NCBI GenBank assembly: GCA_935421135.1 | Contig: OW285191.1 | Location: 19,422,700 to 19,486,699 of the forward strand | Source of the DNA: Bugulina stolonifera | Lineage: Eukaryota; Bryozoa; Gymnolaemata; Cheilostomatida; Bugulidae | Reading direction: 5' to 3' | Length of the DNA: 64,000 nt | Part shown: one piece after another, positions 21,776-35,255 of the stretch | Numbering within the stretch: the first letter of the stretch is position 1 | Layout: each line of letters begins with the position of its first letter | Position numbers and translations under genes: made by a program | Notes under the pieces: generated by a model | Database searches by the model: none | What the model was told of the DNA's origin: nothing | Seen by the model: the letters and a program-made list of their open reading frames with translations, nothing else

Positions 21776-24700
21776 TTATATTGGGGTATATGGTTATTGT
21801 TGTATTGGGGTACATGGTTATTGTTGTATTGGGGTATATGGTTATTGTTATATTGGGGTATATGGTTATTGTTATATTGGGGTATATAGTTATTGTTGTA
21901 TTGGGGTATATAGTTATTGTTATATTGGGGTATATGGTTATTGTTGTATTGAGGTATATGGTTATTGTTGTATTGGGGTATATGGTTATTGTTGTATTGG
22001 GGTATATGGTTATTGTTGTATTGGGGTATATGGTTATTGTTATATTGGGGTATATGGTTATTGTTGTATTGAGGTATATGGTTATTGTTGTATTGGGGTA
22101 TATGGTTATTGTTGTATTGGGGTACATAGTTATTGTTGTATTGGGGTATATGATTATTGTTGTATTGGGGTATATGGTTATTGTTGTATTGGGGTACATG
22201 GTTATTGTTGTATTGGGGTATATAGTTATTGTTGTATTGGGGTACATGGTTATTGTTGTATTGAGGTATATGGTTATTGTTGTATTGGGGTACATAGTTA
22301 TTGTTATATTGGGGTATATGGTTATTGTTATATTGGGGTATATGGTTATTGTTGTATTGGGGTATATAGTTATTGTTATATTGGGGTATATGGTTATTGT
22401 TGTATTGGGGTATATGGTTATTGTTGTATTGGGGTATATAGTTATTGTTATATTGGGGTATATGGTTATTGTTATATTGGGGTATATGGTTATTGTTGTA
22501 TTGGGGTACATGGTTATTGTTGTATTGGGGTATATAGTTATTGTTGTATTGGGGTACATGGTTATTGTTGTATTGAGGTACATGGTTATTGTTGTATTGG
22601 GGTACATGGTTATTGTTGTATTGGGGTATATGGTTATTGTTATATTGGGGTACATGGTTATTGTTATATTGGGGTATATAGTTATTGTTGTATTGGGGTA
22701 CATGGTTATTATTGTATTGAGGTACATGGTTATTGTTGTATTGAGGTATATAGTTATTGTTGTATTGGGGTACATGGTTATTGTTATATTGGGGTATATG
22801 GTTATTGTTGTATTGGGGTATATGGTTATTGTTATATTGGGGTATATGGTTATTGTTGTATTGGGGTACATGGTTATTGTTGTATTGGGGTATATGGTTA
22901 TTGTTATATTGGGGTATATGGCTATTGTTATATTGGGGTATATGGTTATTGTTGTATTGGGGTATATGGTTATTGTTATATTGGGGTATATGGTTATTGT
23001 TGTATTGGGGTATATGGTTATTGTTGTATTGAGGTATATGGTTATTGTTGTATTGGGGTACATAGTTATTGTTATATTGGGGTATATGGTTATTGTTATA
23101 TTGGGGTATATGGTTATTGTTGTATTGGGGTATATAGTTATTGTTATATTGGGGTATATGGTTATTGTTGTATTGGGGTATATGGTTATTGTTGTATTGG
23201 GGTATATAGTTATTGTTATATTGGGGTATATGGTTATTGTTATATTGGGGTATATGGTTATTGTTGTATTGGGGTACATGGTTATTGTTGTATTGGGGTA
23301 TATAGTTATTGTTGTATTGGGGTACATGGTTATTGTTGTATTGAGGTACATGGTTATTGTTGTATTGGGGTACATGGTTATTGTTGTATTGGGGTATATG
23401 GTTATTGTTATATTGGGGTACATGGTTATTGTTATATTGGGGTATATAGTTATTGTTGTATTGGGGTACATGGTTATTATTGTATTGAGGTACATGGTTA
23501 TTGTTGTATTGAGGTATATAGTTATTGTTGTATTGGGGTACATGGTTATTGTTATATTGGGGTATATGGTTATTGTTGTATTGGGGTATATGGTTATTGT
23601 TATATTGGGGTATATGGTTATTGTTGTATTGGGGTACATGGTTATTGTTGTATTGGGGTATATGGTTATTGTTATATTGGGGTATATGGCTATTGTTATA
23701 TTGGGGTATATGGTTATTGTTGTATTGGGGTATATGGTTATTGTTATATTGGGGTATATGGTTATTGTTGTATTGGGGTATATGGTTATTGTTATATTGG
23801 GGTATATGGTTATTGTTGTATTGGGGTATATGGTTATTGTTGTATTGGGGTATATAGTTATTGTTATATTGGGGTATATGGTTATTGTTATATTGGGGTA
23901 TATGGTTATTGTTGTATTGGGGTATATAGTTATTGTTATATTGGGGTATATAGTTATTGTTGTATTGGGGTACATGGTTATTGTTGTATTGGGGTATATA
24001 GTTATTGTTGTATTGGGGTATATAGTTATTGTTGTATTGGGGTATATAGTTATTGTTATATTGGGGTATATAGTTATTGTTGTATTGGGGTACATGGTTA
24101 TTGTTGTATTGGGGTATATAGTTATTGTTGTATTGGGGTATATAGTTATTGTTATATTGGGGTACATGGTTATTATTGTATTGGGTATATGGTTATTGTT
24201 ATATTGGGGTGTATGGTTATTGTTGTATTGGGGTATATAGTTATTGTTGTATTGGGGTATATGGTTATTGTTGTATTGGGGTATATGGTTATTGTTGTAT
24301 TGGGGTATATAGTTATTGTTGTATTGGGGTATATGGTTATTGTTGTATTGGGGTATATAGTTATTGTTGTATTGGGGTACATGGTTATTATTGTATTGGG
24401 TATATGGTTATTGTTGTATTGGGGTATATAGTTATTGTTATATTGGGTATATGGTTATTGTTGTATTGGGGTATATGGTTATTGTTGTATTGGGGTATAT
24501 AGTTATTGTTGTATTGGGGTACATGGTTATTACTGTATTGGGTATATGGTTATTGTTATATTGGGGTATATGGTTATTGTTGTATTGGGGTATATAGTTA
24601 TTGTTGTATTGGGGTACATGGTTATTGTTATATTGGGGTATATGGTTATTGTTGTATTGGGGTACATGGTTATTGTTATATTGGGGTATATGGTTATTGT

Positions 24701-27700
24701 TGTATTGGGGTATATGGTTATTGTTGTATTGGGGTATATAGTTATTGTTATATTGGGGTATATGGTTATTGTTGTATTGGGGTATATGGTTATTGTTGTA
24801 TTGGGGTATATAGTTATTGTTATATTGGGGTATATGGTTATTGTTATATTGGGGTATATGGTTATTGTTGTATTGGGGTATATAGTTATTGTTGTATTGG
24901 GGTACATGGTTATTATTGTATTGGGTATATGGTTATTGTTATATTGGGGTATATGGTTATTGTTGTATTGGGGTATATAGTTATTGTTGTATTGGGGTAC
25001 ATGGTTATTGTTATATTGGGGTATATGGTTATTGTTGTATTGGGGTACATGGTTATTGTTGTATTGGGGTATATAGTTATTGTTGTATTGGGGTACATGG
25101 TTATTGTTGTATTGAGGTACATGGTTATTGTTGTATTTGGGTATATGGTTATTGTTGTATTGGGGTATATAGTTATTGTTGTATTGGGGTATATGGTTAT
25201 TGTTGTATTGGGGTATATAGTTATTGTTATATTGGGTATATGGTTATTGTTATATTGGGGTATATGGTTATTGTTGTATTGGGGTATATAGTTATTGTTG
25301 TATTGGGGTATATAGTTATTGTTGTATTGGGTATATGGTTATTGTTGTATTGGGGTATATAGTTATTGTTGTATTGGGGTATATAGTTATTGTTGTATTG
25401 GGTATATGGTTATTGTTGTATTGGGGTATATAGTTATTGTTATATTGGGTATATGGTTATTGTTATATTGGGGTATATGGTTATTGTTGTATTGGGGTAT
25501 ATAGTTATTGTTGTATTGGGGTACATGGTTATTATTGTATTGGGTATATGGTTATTGTTATATTGGGGTATATGGTTATTGTTGTATTGGGGTATATAGT
25601 TATTGTTGTATTGGGGTACATGGTTATTATTGTATTGAGGTACATGGTTATTGTTGTATTGGGGTATATAGTTATTGTTATATTGGGTATATGGCTATTG
25701 TTGTATTGGGGTATATGGTTATTGTTATATTGGGGTATATGGTTATTGTTGTATTGGGGTATATGATTATTGTTATATTGGGGTATATAGTTATTGTTGT
25801 ATTGGGGTACATGGTTATTATTGTATTGAGGTACATGGTTATTGTTGTATTGAGGTATATAGTTATTGTTGTATTGGGGTATATGGTTATTGTTGTATTG
25901 GGGTATATGGTTATTGTTGTATTGGGGTATATGGTTATTGTTATATTGGGGTATATGGTTATTGTTGTATTGGGGTACATGGTTATTGTTGTATTGGGGT
26001 ATATAGTTATTGTTGTATTGGGGTATATAGTTATTGTTGTATTGGGGTACATGGTTATTGTTGTATTGGGGTATATGGTTATTGTTGTATTGGGGTACAT
26101 GGTTATTGTTGTATTGGGGTATATAGTTATTGTTGTATTGGGGTACATGGTTATTGTTGTATTGAGGTACATGGTTATTGTTGTATTGGGGTATATGGTT
26201 ATTGTTGTATTGGGGTATATAGTTATTGTTGTATTGGGGTATATGGTTATTGTTGTATTGGGGTATATGGTTATTGTTGTATTGGGGTATATAGTTATTG
26301 TTGTATTGGGGTATATAGTTATTGTTGTATTGGGGTATATAGTTATTGTTATATTGGGGTATATGGTTATTGTTGTATTGGGGTATATGGTTATTGTTGT
26401 ATTGGGGTATATAGTTATTGTTGTATTGGGGTATATGGTTATTGTTGTATTGGGGTATATAGTTATTGTTGTATTGGGGTATATAGTTATTGTTGTATTG
26501 GGGTACATGGTTATTGTTGTATTGAGGTACATGGTTATTGTTGTATTGGGGTATATGGTTATTGTTGTATTGGGGTATATAGTTATTGTTGTATTGGGGT
26601 ATATGGTTATTGTTGTATTGGGGTATATAGTTATTGTTATATTGGGTATATGGTTATTGTTATATTGGGGTATATGGTTATTGTTGTATTGGGGTATATA
26701 GTTATTGTTGTATTGGGGTATATAGTTATTGTTGTATTGGGTATATGGTTATTGTTGTATTGGGGTATATAGTTATTGTTGTATTGGGGTATATAGTTAT
26801 TGTTGTATTGGGTATATGGTTATTGTTGTATTGGGGTATATAGTTATTGTTATATTGGGTATATGGTTATTGTTATATTGGGGTATATGGTTATTGTTGT
26901 ATTGGGGTATATAGTTATTGTTGTATTGGGGTACATGGTTATTATTGTATTGGGTATATGGTTATTGTTATATTGGGGTATATGGTTATTGTTGTATTGG
27001 GGTATATAGTTAGTGTTGTATTGGGGTACATGGTTATTATTGTATTGAGGTACATGGTTATTGTTGTATTGGGGTATATAGTTATTGTTATATTGGGTAT
27101 ATGGCTATTGTTGTATTGGGGTATATGGTTATTGTTATATTGGGGTATATGGTTATTGTTGTATTGGGGTATATGATTATTGTTATATTGGGGTATATAG
27201 TTATTGTTGTATTGGGGTACATGGTTATTATTGTATTGAGGTACATGGTTATTGTTGTATTGAGGTATATAGTTATTGTTGTATTGGGGTATATGGTTAT
27301 TGTTGTATTGGGGTATATGGTTATTGTTGTATTGGGGTATATGGTTATTGTTATATTGGGGTATATGGTTATTGTTGTATTGGGGTACATGGTTATTGTT
27401 GTATTGGGGTATATAGTTATTGTTGTATTGGGGTATATAGTTATTGTTGTATTGGGGTACATGGTTATTGTTGTATTGGGGTATATGGTTATTGTTGTAT
27501 TGGGGTACATGGTTATTGTTGTATTGGGGTATATAGTTATTGTTGTATTGGGGTACATGGTTATTGTTGTATTGAGGTACATGGTTATTGTTGTATTGGG
27601 GTATATGGTTATTGTTGTATTGGGGTATATAGTTATTGTTGTATTGGGGTATATGGTTATTGTTGTATTGGGGTATATGGTTATTGTTGTATTGGGGTAT

Positions 27701-28024
27701 ATAGTTATTGTTGTATTGGGGTATATAGTTATTGTTGTATTGGGGTATATAGTTATTGTTGTATTGGGGTATATGGTTATTGTTGTATTGGGGTATATGG
27801 TTATTGTTGTATTGGGGTATATAGTTATTGTTGTATTGGGGTATATGGTTATTGTTGTATTGGGGTATATAGTTATTGTTGTATTGGGGTATATGGTTAT
27901 TGTTATATTGGGGTATATGGTTATTGTTGTATTGGGGTATATAGTTATTGTTATATTGGGGTATATAGTTATTGTTGTATTGGGGTATATAGTTATTGTT
28001 GTATTGGGGTATATGGTTATTGTT
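21776..28024. repeat. 6.2-kb satellite of 24-bp units with higher-order repeats
   Basis: About 260 units of GGTATATGGTTATTGTTGTA plus TTGG, with recurring A/G and T/C variants and some 23-bp units lacking one G. The plus strand is nearly all G, T and A. Variant patterns recur at 768 bp (22263 onward repeats from 23031) and at 1,410 bp (25224 onward repeats from 26634), which defines two higher-order domains. Open frames up to 896 codons in three plus frames and one minus frame follow from a stop-free unit of 24 bp. Confidence 0.97.
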
Positions 28025-28317
28025 GCCACTTGCCAATAAAATGAAGGTTACCACATTTCAGTTTGTATGTTGTTTGTAGCAGCAGTTAATCAGTCAGTGC
28101 TCCAGATTGACTTTGTGTTGATATTGATATACATGTACATAGATTATTGTGGCTACTATATTATAATGTGAAGGTGAGTTTGATGTAGACATCTTATGGT
28201 AGATGATAGAAGTGTAATGGCGTAATACTATTGTACCCACAGTAGAGGCAAGTATGACCTTTGTAGGAATGCTCAAATACTTGTTAGACATGACTGTGTC
28301 TCTTTCTATGGTGCGAC

Positions 28318-28650
28318 ACAGTGTGGACAGAGAGTGGGCAGAGAGTGGGCAGAGAGTGGACAGATAGTGGACAGAGAGTCGACAGAGTGTGGTCAGAGAG
28401 TAGGCAGAGAGTGGACAGATAGTGGACAGAGAGTCGACAGAGAGTGGACAGAGAGTGGACAGAGTGTGGTCAGAGAGTGGACAGAGTGTGGTTAAAGAGT
28501 CGACAGAGAGTCGACAGAGTGTGGTGAGAGAGTGGACAGACAGTGGACAGAGAGTTAAAAATGTGTGGGTAGAATGTGGAAAGGGTGCGGAAAGGGTGTG
28601 GGTAAAGTGTGGGCAGAGAGTGGACAGAGTGTGAGTAGAGTGTGGGGAGC
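28318..28650. repeat. Purine-rich 10-11 bp array
   Basis: Tandem AGAGAGTGGAC and AGAGTGTGGTC units. One strand is almost pyrimidine-free. Confidence 0.9.
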
Positions 28651-28679
28651 ATACCTGTTAACCAGAGATGCCAGACTCG

Positions 28680-29225
28680 AGTTAATTCAAGCAACATTTT
28701 ATGGCTTATTAGAAAGACTCGTAACTTGAATATACAGCTGTCAAAAACTTGTAACTTGAATTGTAATTCAATTATGGCTATAATCAAAGATTCTCAACTC
28801 ACACATCATTATGTTGATATATTCAATAACTCGAGTTTTTGATTGGGCAGCTGTGAATTGTAATGAATTGAAATAACCACAGTTATAACCACCAACCACA
28901 ACCACAAATATAACACATTTTACACTAAAATTGTGACATTTTGCTTTGAAATTTGAACTTCTAACACCATTTCTTAACAACATTTCACCATAAGCTAAAT
29001 AATAACCCATTAACTCTATAAAAAGACTCGAGTTAAACAAGCAAAGAATTGAATTGAAACTTGCTTGTAGTTAACTTGGATAACTTGACAAAAACTTGAG
29101 TTTCTGGGGACATGTGAATATTTAACTCGTAACTTGAAAGTTTTGATCTGTCACTGAAAGAATTGACTTGTAACTTGAAGAGTCACAACTAAGAGTTGGC
29201 CATGTAAACTTGAGTTTCCAAAATG
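28680..29225. repeat. Degenerate AACTTG-rich tract
   Basis: Many loosely spaced ACTCGAGTT, TAACTTGAA and ACTTGTAACTTGAA words without a fixed period. Probably an old decayed array. Confidence 0.55.
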
Positions 29226-29254
29226 AAACTTGCACACATCTCTGCTGTTAACTA

Positions 29255-30050
29255 TCCCGGTTTGGGCGAGACTGCTTATTTCAAACTCTCACTCCCACCA
29301 GCTCCCGATATTCCTATATCCTCCTGATTTCAGGGCATCAGATAGGAATTTTTCATTCTGGTATTATCCAATATCCAAGATTATCCAATAAATAGCATCA
29401 AATTAATACCCTTGCTTAGTGTCATTTTACTCTATCTGGTATTTTGATACAGCTTTGGAGCTATCAGCTACTACATAGCTTAGATTGTGCGTGTGTACAT
29501 AAGTCTAATATTGAGTAAATTGTTTTCATCACCAGTCTCTTTTTCAGCTTTTTTTTGTGATATAGTTTAGTAGTTGCTAAAAGTACAAGCATGGTAGCTA
29601 ATTTACATGTATTATTGATTTTGTCAAAAGATTATGATTAGTGCTGTAATAATCCCGGTTTGGGCGAGACTGCTTATTTCAAACTCTCACTCCCACCAGC
29701 TCCCGATATTCCTATATCCTCCTGATTTCAGGGCATCAGATAGGAATTTTTCATTCTGGTATTATCCAATATCCAAGATTATCCAATAAATAGCATCAAA
29801 TTAATACCCTTGCTTAGTGTCATTTTACTCTATCTGGTATTTTGATACAGCTTTGGAGCTATCAGCTACTACATAGCTTAGATTGTGCATGTTTACATAA
29901 GTCTAATATTGAGTAAATTGTTTTCATCACCAGTCTCTTTTTCAGCTTTTTTTTGTGATTTAGTTTAGTAGTTGCTAAAAGTACAAGCATGGTAGCTAAT
30001 TCACATGTATTACTGATTTTGTCAAAAGATCATGATTAGTGCTGTAATAA
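29255..30050. repeat. 398-bp direct tandem duplication
   Basis: TCCCGGTTTGGGCGAGACTG begins at 29255 and again at 29653. The two copies differ at only a few positions. The unit is non-repetitive and has no domain or hammerhead core. Recent local duplication. Confidence 0.95.
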
Positions 30051-30059
30051 TAGTGAAGC

Positions 30060-31335
30060 TTGGCACCCATATCCCCCCCCCCACAATTCCAACTCTCCAA
30101 ATATACATGTATATTCTGCAGTGAGAAGTTAGGGTTTTGCAGATTTTACCTGTGCACTTGGGACTCCCTATATTTTTTCACTCTAGGCTGACAGGTATGG
30201 TGGGCAGTGTGTGAGCAGAGTGTGGGCGGTGAGCAACATGGGTGCCGCCATGGTGCAAAGAAAGTTTGCGAAGGAAGTGGAGGAAACAGAATGGTAGTCT
30301 TTTGTATAAATAATAAAGTAGCAAGTATACACGTGATTGTACATTTTGCATGTTTGTTTGCAGTTGTCTTCTCCTGAAATGGTAACATCTGAAAGAGATT
30401 CATTGCCTCTCACCTGTGTAACATATGCTATTGATAGCATTGTAGTTGTCAGACAGAATAGGAGTATGAATGACTTGTCGCACGTACCAGTCACTAGCTT
30501 GGAGCTGCAACTGCTGATAAGGTATTGGAGAGAAGCCTGAGAGTTTGAACTTCATTTATCAAAAAAAATGGTGCCCAGAAATGGAAAAGGTGATATTGTT
30601 ATAAATCACAGCATTAGGATGAGTTGGTATTTCATATTTAATAATACTACAGTACAATTGAGCATTACTCCATTAGTACTGTTCAAAATGTTCAAACCAT
30701 CGAACTGGTTACATTTCAGATTAAGCCGGAAGTTACTATTTTAACAGTTTTCATTTGCTTTGTTGGAAACTTTATTTAATTTAATAAAGGAAAGCTTTGT
30801 ATGTAGCTGAAACATTGAAAGCTTGCAAATAGTGAATTTGATTAAATATACTAGTGAATGCCACAGCCACAATGGTTGATACTATCATAGTTTAAAAAAG
30901 GAACTCTCCAAACCCATTGAAGTATTCACCAAGCCAATAATATGTAATTGACGACTAGAAGTGTAGCCGCTTTTTCCATGCTCAATTGAATTCAAACTAC
31001 TATAAAATGAGCTGTTAAGGTAACTAAGGGTGCAAATAGTTTACTTGCCAATTATATTAAATATAAATTGGCAAAATCAAGGGAGCATAACTTCACATAG
31101 CATGCGTTTCCTGTAGTGTACTATAATTTTATATGTTTCTAAGCGGATAGTTTAGAAACATTATTAGTTTATTTTATGGGAAGATGTGGTTGCAAAAATA
31201 AATTATTTTATTTTATTTCTTTATAGCACCAATTAATTTGAATGCTAAGGCATGTTGAACAATATTATGCAATAATATAGCTGGAGAATAAAGTATTTCA
31301 GTAACAGCGGGCAAATCTTATAGCACTGTTTTTGT
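30060..31335. other. AT-rich DNA with one possible plus-strand exon
   Basis: Between a TTTGCAG acceptor (ends 30361) and an AG-GTATTGG donor near 30521 the plus strand is open for about 53 codons (SPEMVTSERDSLPLTCVTYA...). Codon use looks gene-like but I recognise no family and no partner exon. A short relic of the same start (CAGTTGTCTT-TCCTGA) occurs at about 320. The rest is unassigned. Confidence 0.25.
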
Positions 31336-31344
31336 CTTTGACAT

Positions 31345-31838
31345 GTTATTATACGTGTATATATTGTTTATATGTTATTATACATGTATACATTGTTTAT
31401 ATGTTATTATACATGTATATATTGTTTATATGTTATTATACATGTATATATTGTTTTGTTTATATGTTATTATACATGTATATATTGTTTATATGTTATT
31501 ATACATGTATATATTGTTTATATGTTATTATACATGTATGTATTGTTTATATGTTATTACACATGTACATGTATACATTGTTTATATGTTATTATACGTG
31601 TATATATTGTTTATATGTTATTATACATGTATGTATTGTTTATATGTTATTATACATGTATGTATTGTTTATATGTTATTACACATGTACATGTATACAT
31701 TGTTTATATGTTATTATACGTGTATATATTGTTTATATGTTATTATACGTGTATATATTGTTTATATGTTATTATACATGTATATATTGTTTATATGTTA
31801 TTATACATGTATATATTGTTTATATGTTATTATATGTG
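31345..31838. repeat. 29-bp array
   Basis: About 17 copies of TATATTGTTTATATGTTATT plus ATACATGTA. Confidence 0.95.
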
Positions 31839-32199
31839 GTACACCGGAGTTTGTAGGACAGACTTTATATCAAATTTGGACCCTGAAGAATGCATAGGGC
31901 CGATAGCTCGTTGTTTGGTATTATAATTACTTGATAATATTTTTTCTGTTATGTACATGTGATTTATAATAACCCTTGGCAGCAATTCATTGTATTTCTG
32001 GGATATTATGTTTACTTGGACCTTTTCTATGTATTTCACAACACTTTACCGGAACCTGCCGGAAGCAGACTTAGTATAACAGCAAATGCATTTTGTAATT
32101 GACTCTCACTTGTGCTGTCGACTGTAATAACAAAGAATCTATTACTCTAAGTATACAGCTAGCTTGGTGTTTACTAACTAGAAGACTCTCTGCTGTAGA

Positions 32200-32712
32200 T
32201 ATATCGACTGTACATATAGATATATACACCATACATGTAGTTATACAATATACACAGTACGTGTAGATATATACATGTACACAGTGCGTGTAGATATATA
32301 CACTGTACATGTAGATATACAATATACACAGCACATGTAGATATATACATGTACACAGTACGTGTAGATATATACACTGTACATGTAGATATATACACTG
32401 TACATGTAGATATACAATATACACAGTACATGTAGATATATACATGTACACAGTACGTGTAGATATATACACTGTACATGTAGATATATACACTGTACAG
32501 TCATGTAGATATACAATATACACAGTACGTGTAGATATATACACTGTGCATGGAGATATATACACTGTACATGTAGATATACAATATACGCTGTACATGT
32601 AGATATATACACAGTGTGTGTAGATATATACATGTACACAGTACGTGTAGATATGTACACAGTGCATGTAGATGTACACACTGTACGTGTAGATGTACAC
32701 ACTGTAGCACTG
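32200..32712. repeat. ~21-bp array
   Basis: About 22 imperfect units of GTAGATATATACACTGTACA and shorter variants. Confidence 0.9.
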
Positions 32713-32839
32713 TAGCACTGTGTTGTATGTTTATTCTGATAGCACAATATTTAGTAGATATTCGGTGAAGGAAAAGGGTGTCCATCTGTTATCTGTGGTA
32801 ACCAGCATAATATTGGAAGATTTAGGTTCACGTATTTGT

Positions 32840-32845
32840 TTTATT
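32840..32845 (-). terminator. Poly(A) signal of paralogue 5
   Basis: AATAAA on the minus strand, 41 bases beyond the stop at 32886. Confidence 0.65.
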
Positions 32846-32885
32846 GAAAACTCTTATACAACCTTAGGTAACTCTTATGACCTAA

Positions 32886-34353
32886 TTAGGTTATGAATTT
32901 GAACTGGTACGGTATGCAGCAGCACCCAGATGGGTACTTGACCCACTTCCATGTGAAGAGACAGCCTCTGATATGAACCAACAGTTTCACGTAACTGTAC
33001 TCCAATTTGCACCACCCCCTCCACATTGTCACACCACTGGTGTCAGCCTACAACAAATTAATTAGTTTATGCTTTATATTTCTCAAACTTTCTCACCGTC
33101 AGGTTTACAAAGGCTAAGAGTATTAGTTACAATTTGTAAGTGACAAATATAAATGTAATGTTATCACTGATATAGTACAACTTGTAGTATTGTAATATTA
33201 TGGTTATACTTACAGCACCCTCACAACTTCTGCTAGCACATCTGCACACTTTCATGTACTGAGGAAACCATGGAGCCTGCACCACACTGTACCATTCACC
33301 AGAAGTAACAACTGACCATGGGTACTTGAAGTAGCAAGTCATTCGACAATAATTTCTGTAAGAGAGAATTAACAAAATCAATATCATGGGCAAATCATAC
33401 ATTGGTAAATCATGCGTTTGTAAATCATGCGTTTGTAAATCATACATTGGTAAATCACACGTTGGTGCATCATACATTGGTAAATCATACATTGGTAAAT
33501 CATAAATATTGGTAAATAGGGTTAATTCTAATCAACTGGTAATTTGCTTTTATTTCACTTGATTCTATTGTTCACAATTTACTAGAAAGTGTGAAGCCAT
33601 TTTGCAAATTTTGAGTACTTTATTAGCGCTGTGGCATAGTTATTTAGACATGAATTTTAGGGATATTGGGGGTGGCTCCGCTCCACTATTGGATGATAAT
33701 TGCTAACTTACGGTTTAGTAGACACCAAATCATCTGGACTCACATCTGAGTCAACATCACTACTAAATGTCCTGGTCTTTATCCCATCTACTAGTGCCTA
33801 GGAGTATAAAAATATGAACTATATCATACTTGATGATAACTACAGAAGCCCTACGAGGATTTTACTAACAACGTTATACACATAATAGTCACATATTATA
33901 CATACTTAATTGTCAGCATCACCCAGCTACTTACCCTGAGAAATGGTCTCATGTTTTCCAGATCCGTTATTTGAGCAGGTGTCATACTCTCTGACAGTGA
34001 TTCATTCGTACAGCTACCAATCATCTCATAGCTTCCTTCAATGAACTCTTCCCTGCAGTCCATTTCATCTACCATGCCCATCTCATAAAATGCCATGGCT
34101 GCACCGGCCAACACCGAAATAATCTGTGAACACATATACTCTGATATACAGTGCCGTCGTATAATAAGAAGTACAATGACATAATATCACTGCAAATTAA
34201 GCTAAGGTTGGATTAGTGCTGATTCACATTTACTGTATTAATGTTATACAAAAATATCTACAGGATATAATAGGAGTACGAGAACTAAAAATTGAGCAAA
34301 GGTAGCAACAGCTATTATAATAAACGTCATACCAATAATTTTCTTCCAATCAT
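32886..34353 (-). CDS. Paralogue 5: secreted NGF/Spaetzle-like cystine-knot protein
   Basis: Five exons, 199 aa: 34333-34353, 33935-34123, 33712-33797, 33214-33355, 32886-33047, phases 0,0,2,0. Exon 1 (MIGRKLL) plus IISVLAGAAMA forms the signal peptide. DC...IGSC and the sequon NES follow. Exon 4 is nearly identical to paralogue 4 (YCRMTC, SGEWYSVVQAPWFPQY, VCRC). Exon 5 ends KYPSGCCCIPYQF. The triple cysteine recalls the PSCC-x-C end of Spaetzle. Ten cysteines lie in the knot domain. Exon 1, promoter and last codons differ from paralogue 4, so only the body of the gene has been homogenised. Inferred secreted ligand. Confidence 0.88.
33385..33512. repeat. 15-bp array in intron 3 of paralogue 5
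   Basis: About eight copies of the same GGTAAATCATACATT unit as in paralogue 4, including units with GTTTGTAAATCATGC. Contracted relative to its partner. Confidence 0.85.
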
Positions 34354-34383
34354 GCTTGCAGTTAGCGACTAGCAAACTATCAA

Positions 34384-34454
34384 ACTGCATCTTACCTCTC
34401 AACACCATCATTATATATTGCAGTAAATGCAAATTACAAGCATAATATAATTGG
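34384..34454 (-). promoter_or_regulatory. Promoter of paralogue 5: CCAAT + TATA + initiator
   Basis: TATATAA (minus) at 34411-34417, initiator TGCAGTTTG with its A at 34386 (31 bases downstream), CCAAT on the gene strand at 34450-34454. The 5' UTR would be 33 nt. Confidence 0.65.
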
Positions 34455-34494
34455 CGAGTATAAACTATAAACGAACAATGTAACTCAAGAATGT

Positions 34495-34705
34495 TCACTG
34501 GTCACATGACCACCCATGGCACTCATTGGCTGAGTCTAATGGGTGTGACCACCCATGGCACTCATTGGCTGTGTCTAATGGGTGTGACCACCCATGGCAC
34601 TCATTGGCTGTGTCTAATGGGTGTGACCACCCATGGCACTCATTGGCTGTGTCTAATGAGTGCCATGGGTGGTCACATGACCACCCATGGCACTCATTGG
34701 CTGTG
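34495..34705. repeat. 37-bp array with 21-bp perfect palindrome upstream of paralogue 5
   Basis: Five units of GTGACCACCCATGGCACTCA plus TTGGCTGTGTCTAATGG, each containing ATTGG (CCAAT on the gene strand). At 34655-34698 two 21-bp arms (AATGAGTGCCATGGGTGGTCA and its complement) face each other across CA. The array begins about 110 bp upstream of the inferred start site. Confidence 0.9.
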
Positions 34706-34739
34706 CCGGATAGTTTTTATAATATTATAGTAAGTATAG

Positions 34740-35250
34740 TAAGTATTAATTTCTGATATCATGAATACGAGAAGGATTTGAGGTATAAATTACAAACTGT
34801 AGGATAGTCAGAAAAACTGGAATAGCTATAAATAGGAAAGCTTGAGTAGAAGAGTTCTCTGCTGGAATTGTGATAAAAATTAATAGTAATGCAGACAAAT
34901 GCACATACACTTGTAGCGGCACAGTGTATATGCACTGTTCATGGGAGAAACTTGTGTAGTGTGCATACCCACTATGCTAAGGGTCATAGAGCCCCAGGTT
35001 TTACAGAAATGATAATATCATACAGAAATATGGTCAAACACATGATATCAATTAGCATTAGAATATCGACATGTCTCTCTTCTGCATCATCTCAATGAGA
35101 TGGTTAATGTAGGCCATATGTTACAAGACAATCCTAGTATCACAGTACTATCTGCATGAGTAGGCACAACCTCGTTTCTATATTTTTCAGTCCGTATAGT
35201 ACAAATCATACAGTTAGGAAGTTTGGCAATTTTCATTATATAAATAATGC
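34740..35250. other. Unassigned DNA
   Basis: No recognised gene or repeat. Confidence 0.3.
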
Positions 35251-35255
35251 ATTTT

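Noticed and set aside
21733..28054. Open frames of up to 896 codons on both strands
   Set aside because: They arise from a stop-free 24-bp unit, are open in three frames at once, and stop when a 23-bp unit shifts the frame. No initiation, splice or domain signal.
29255..30050. 398-bp tandem dimer as a retrozyme
   Set aside because: No CTGANGA or GAAA core in a pairing arrangement on either strand.
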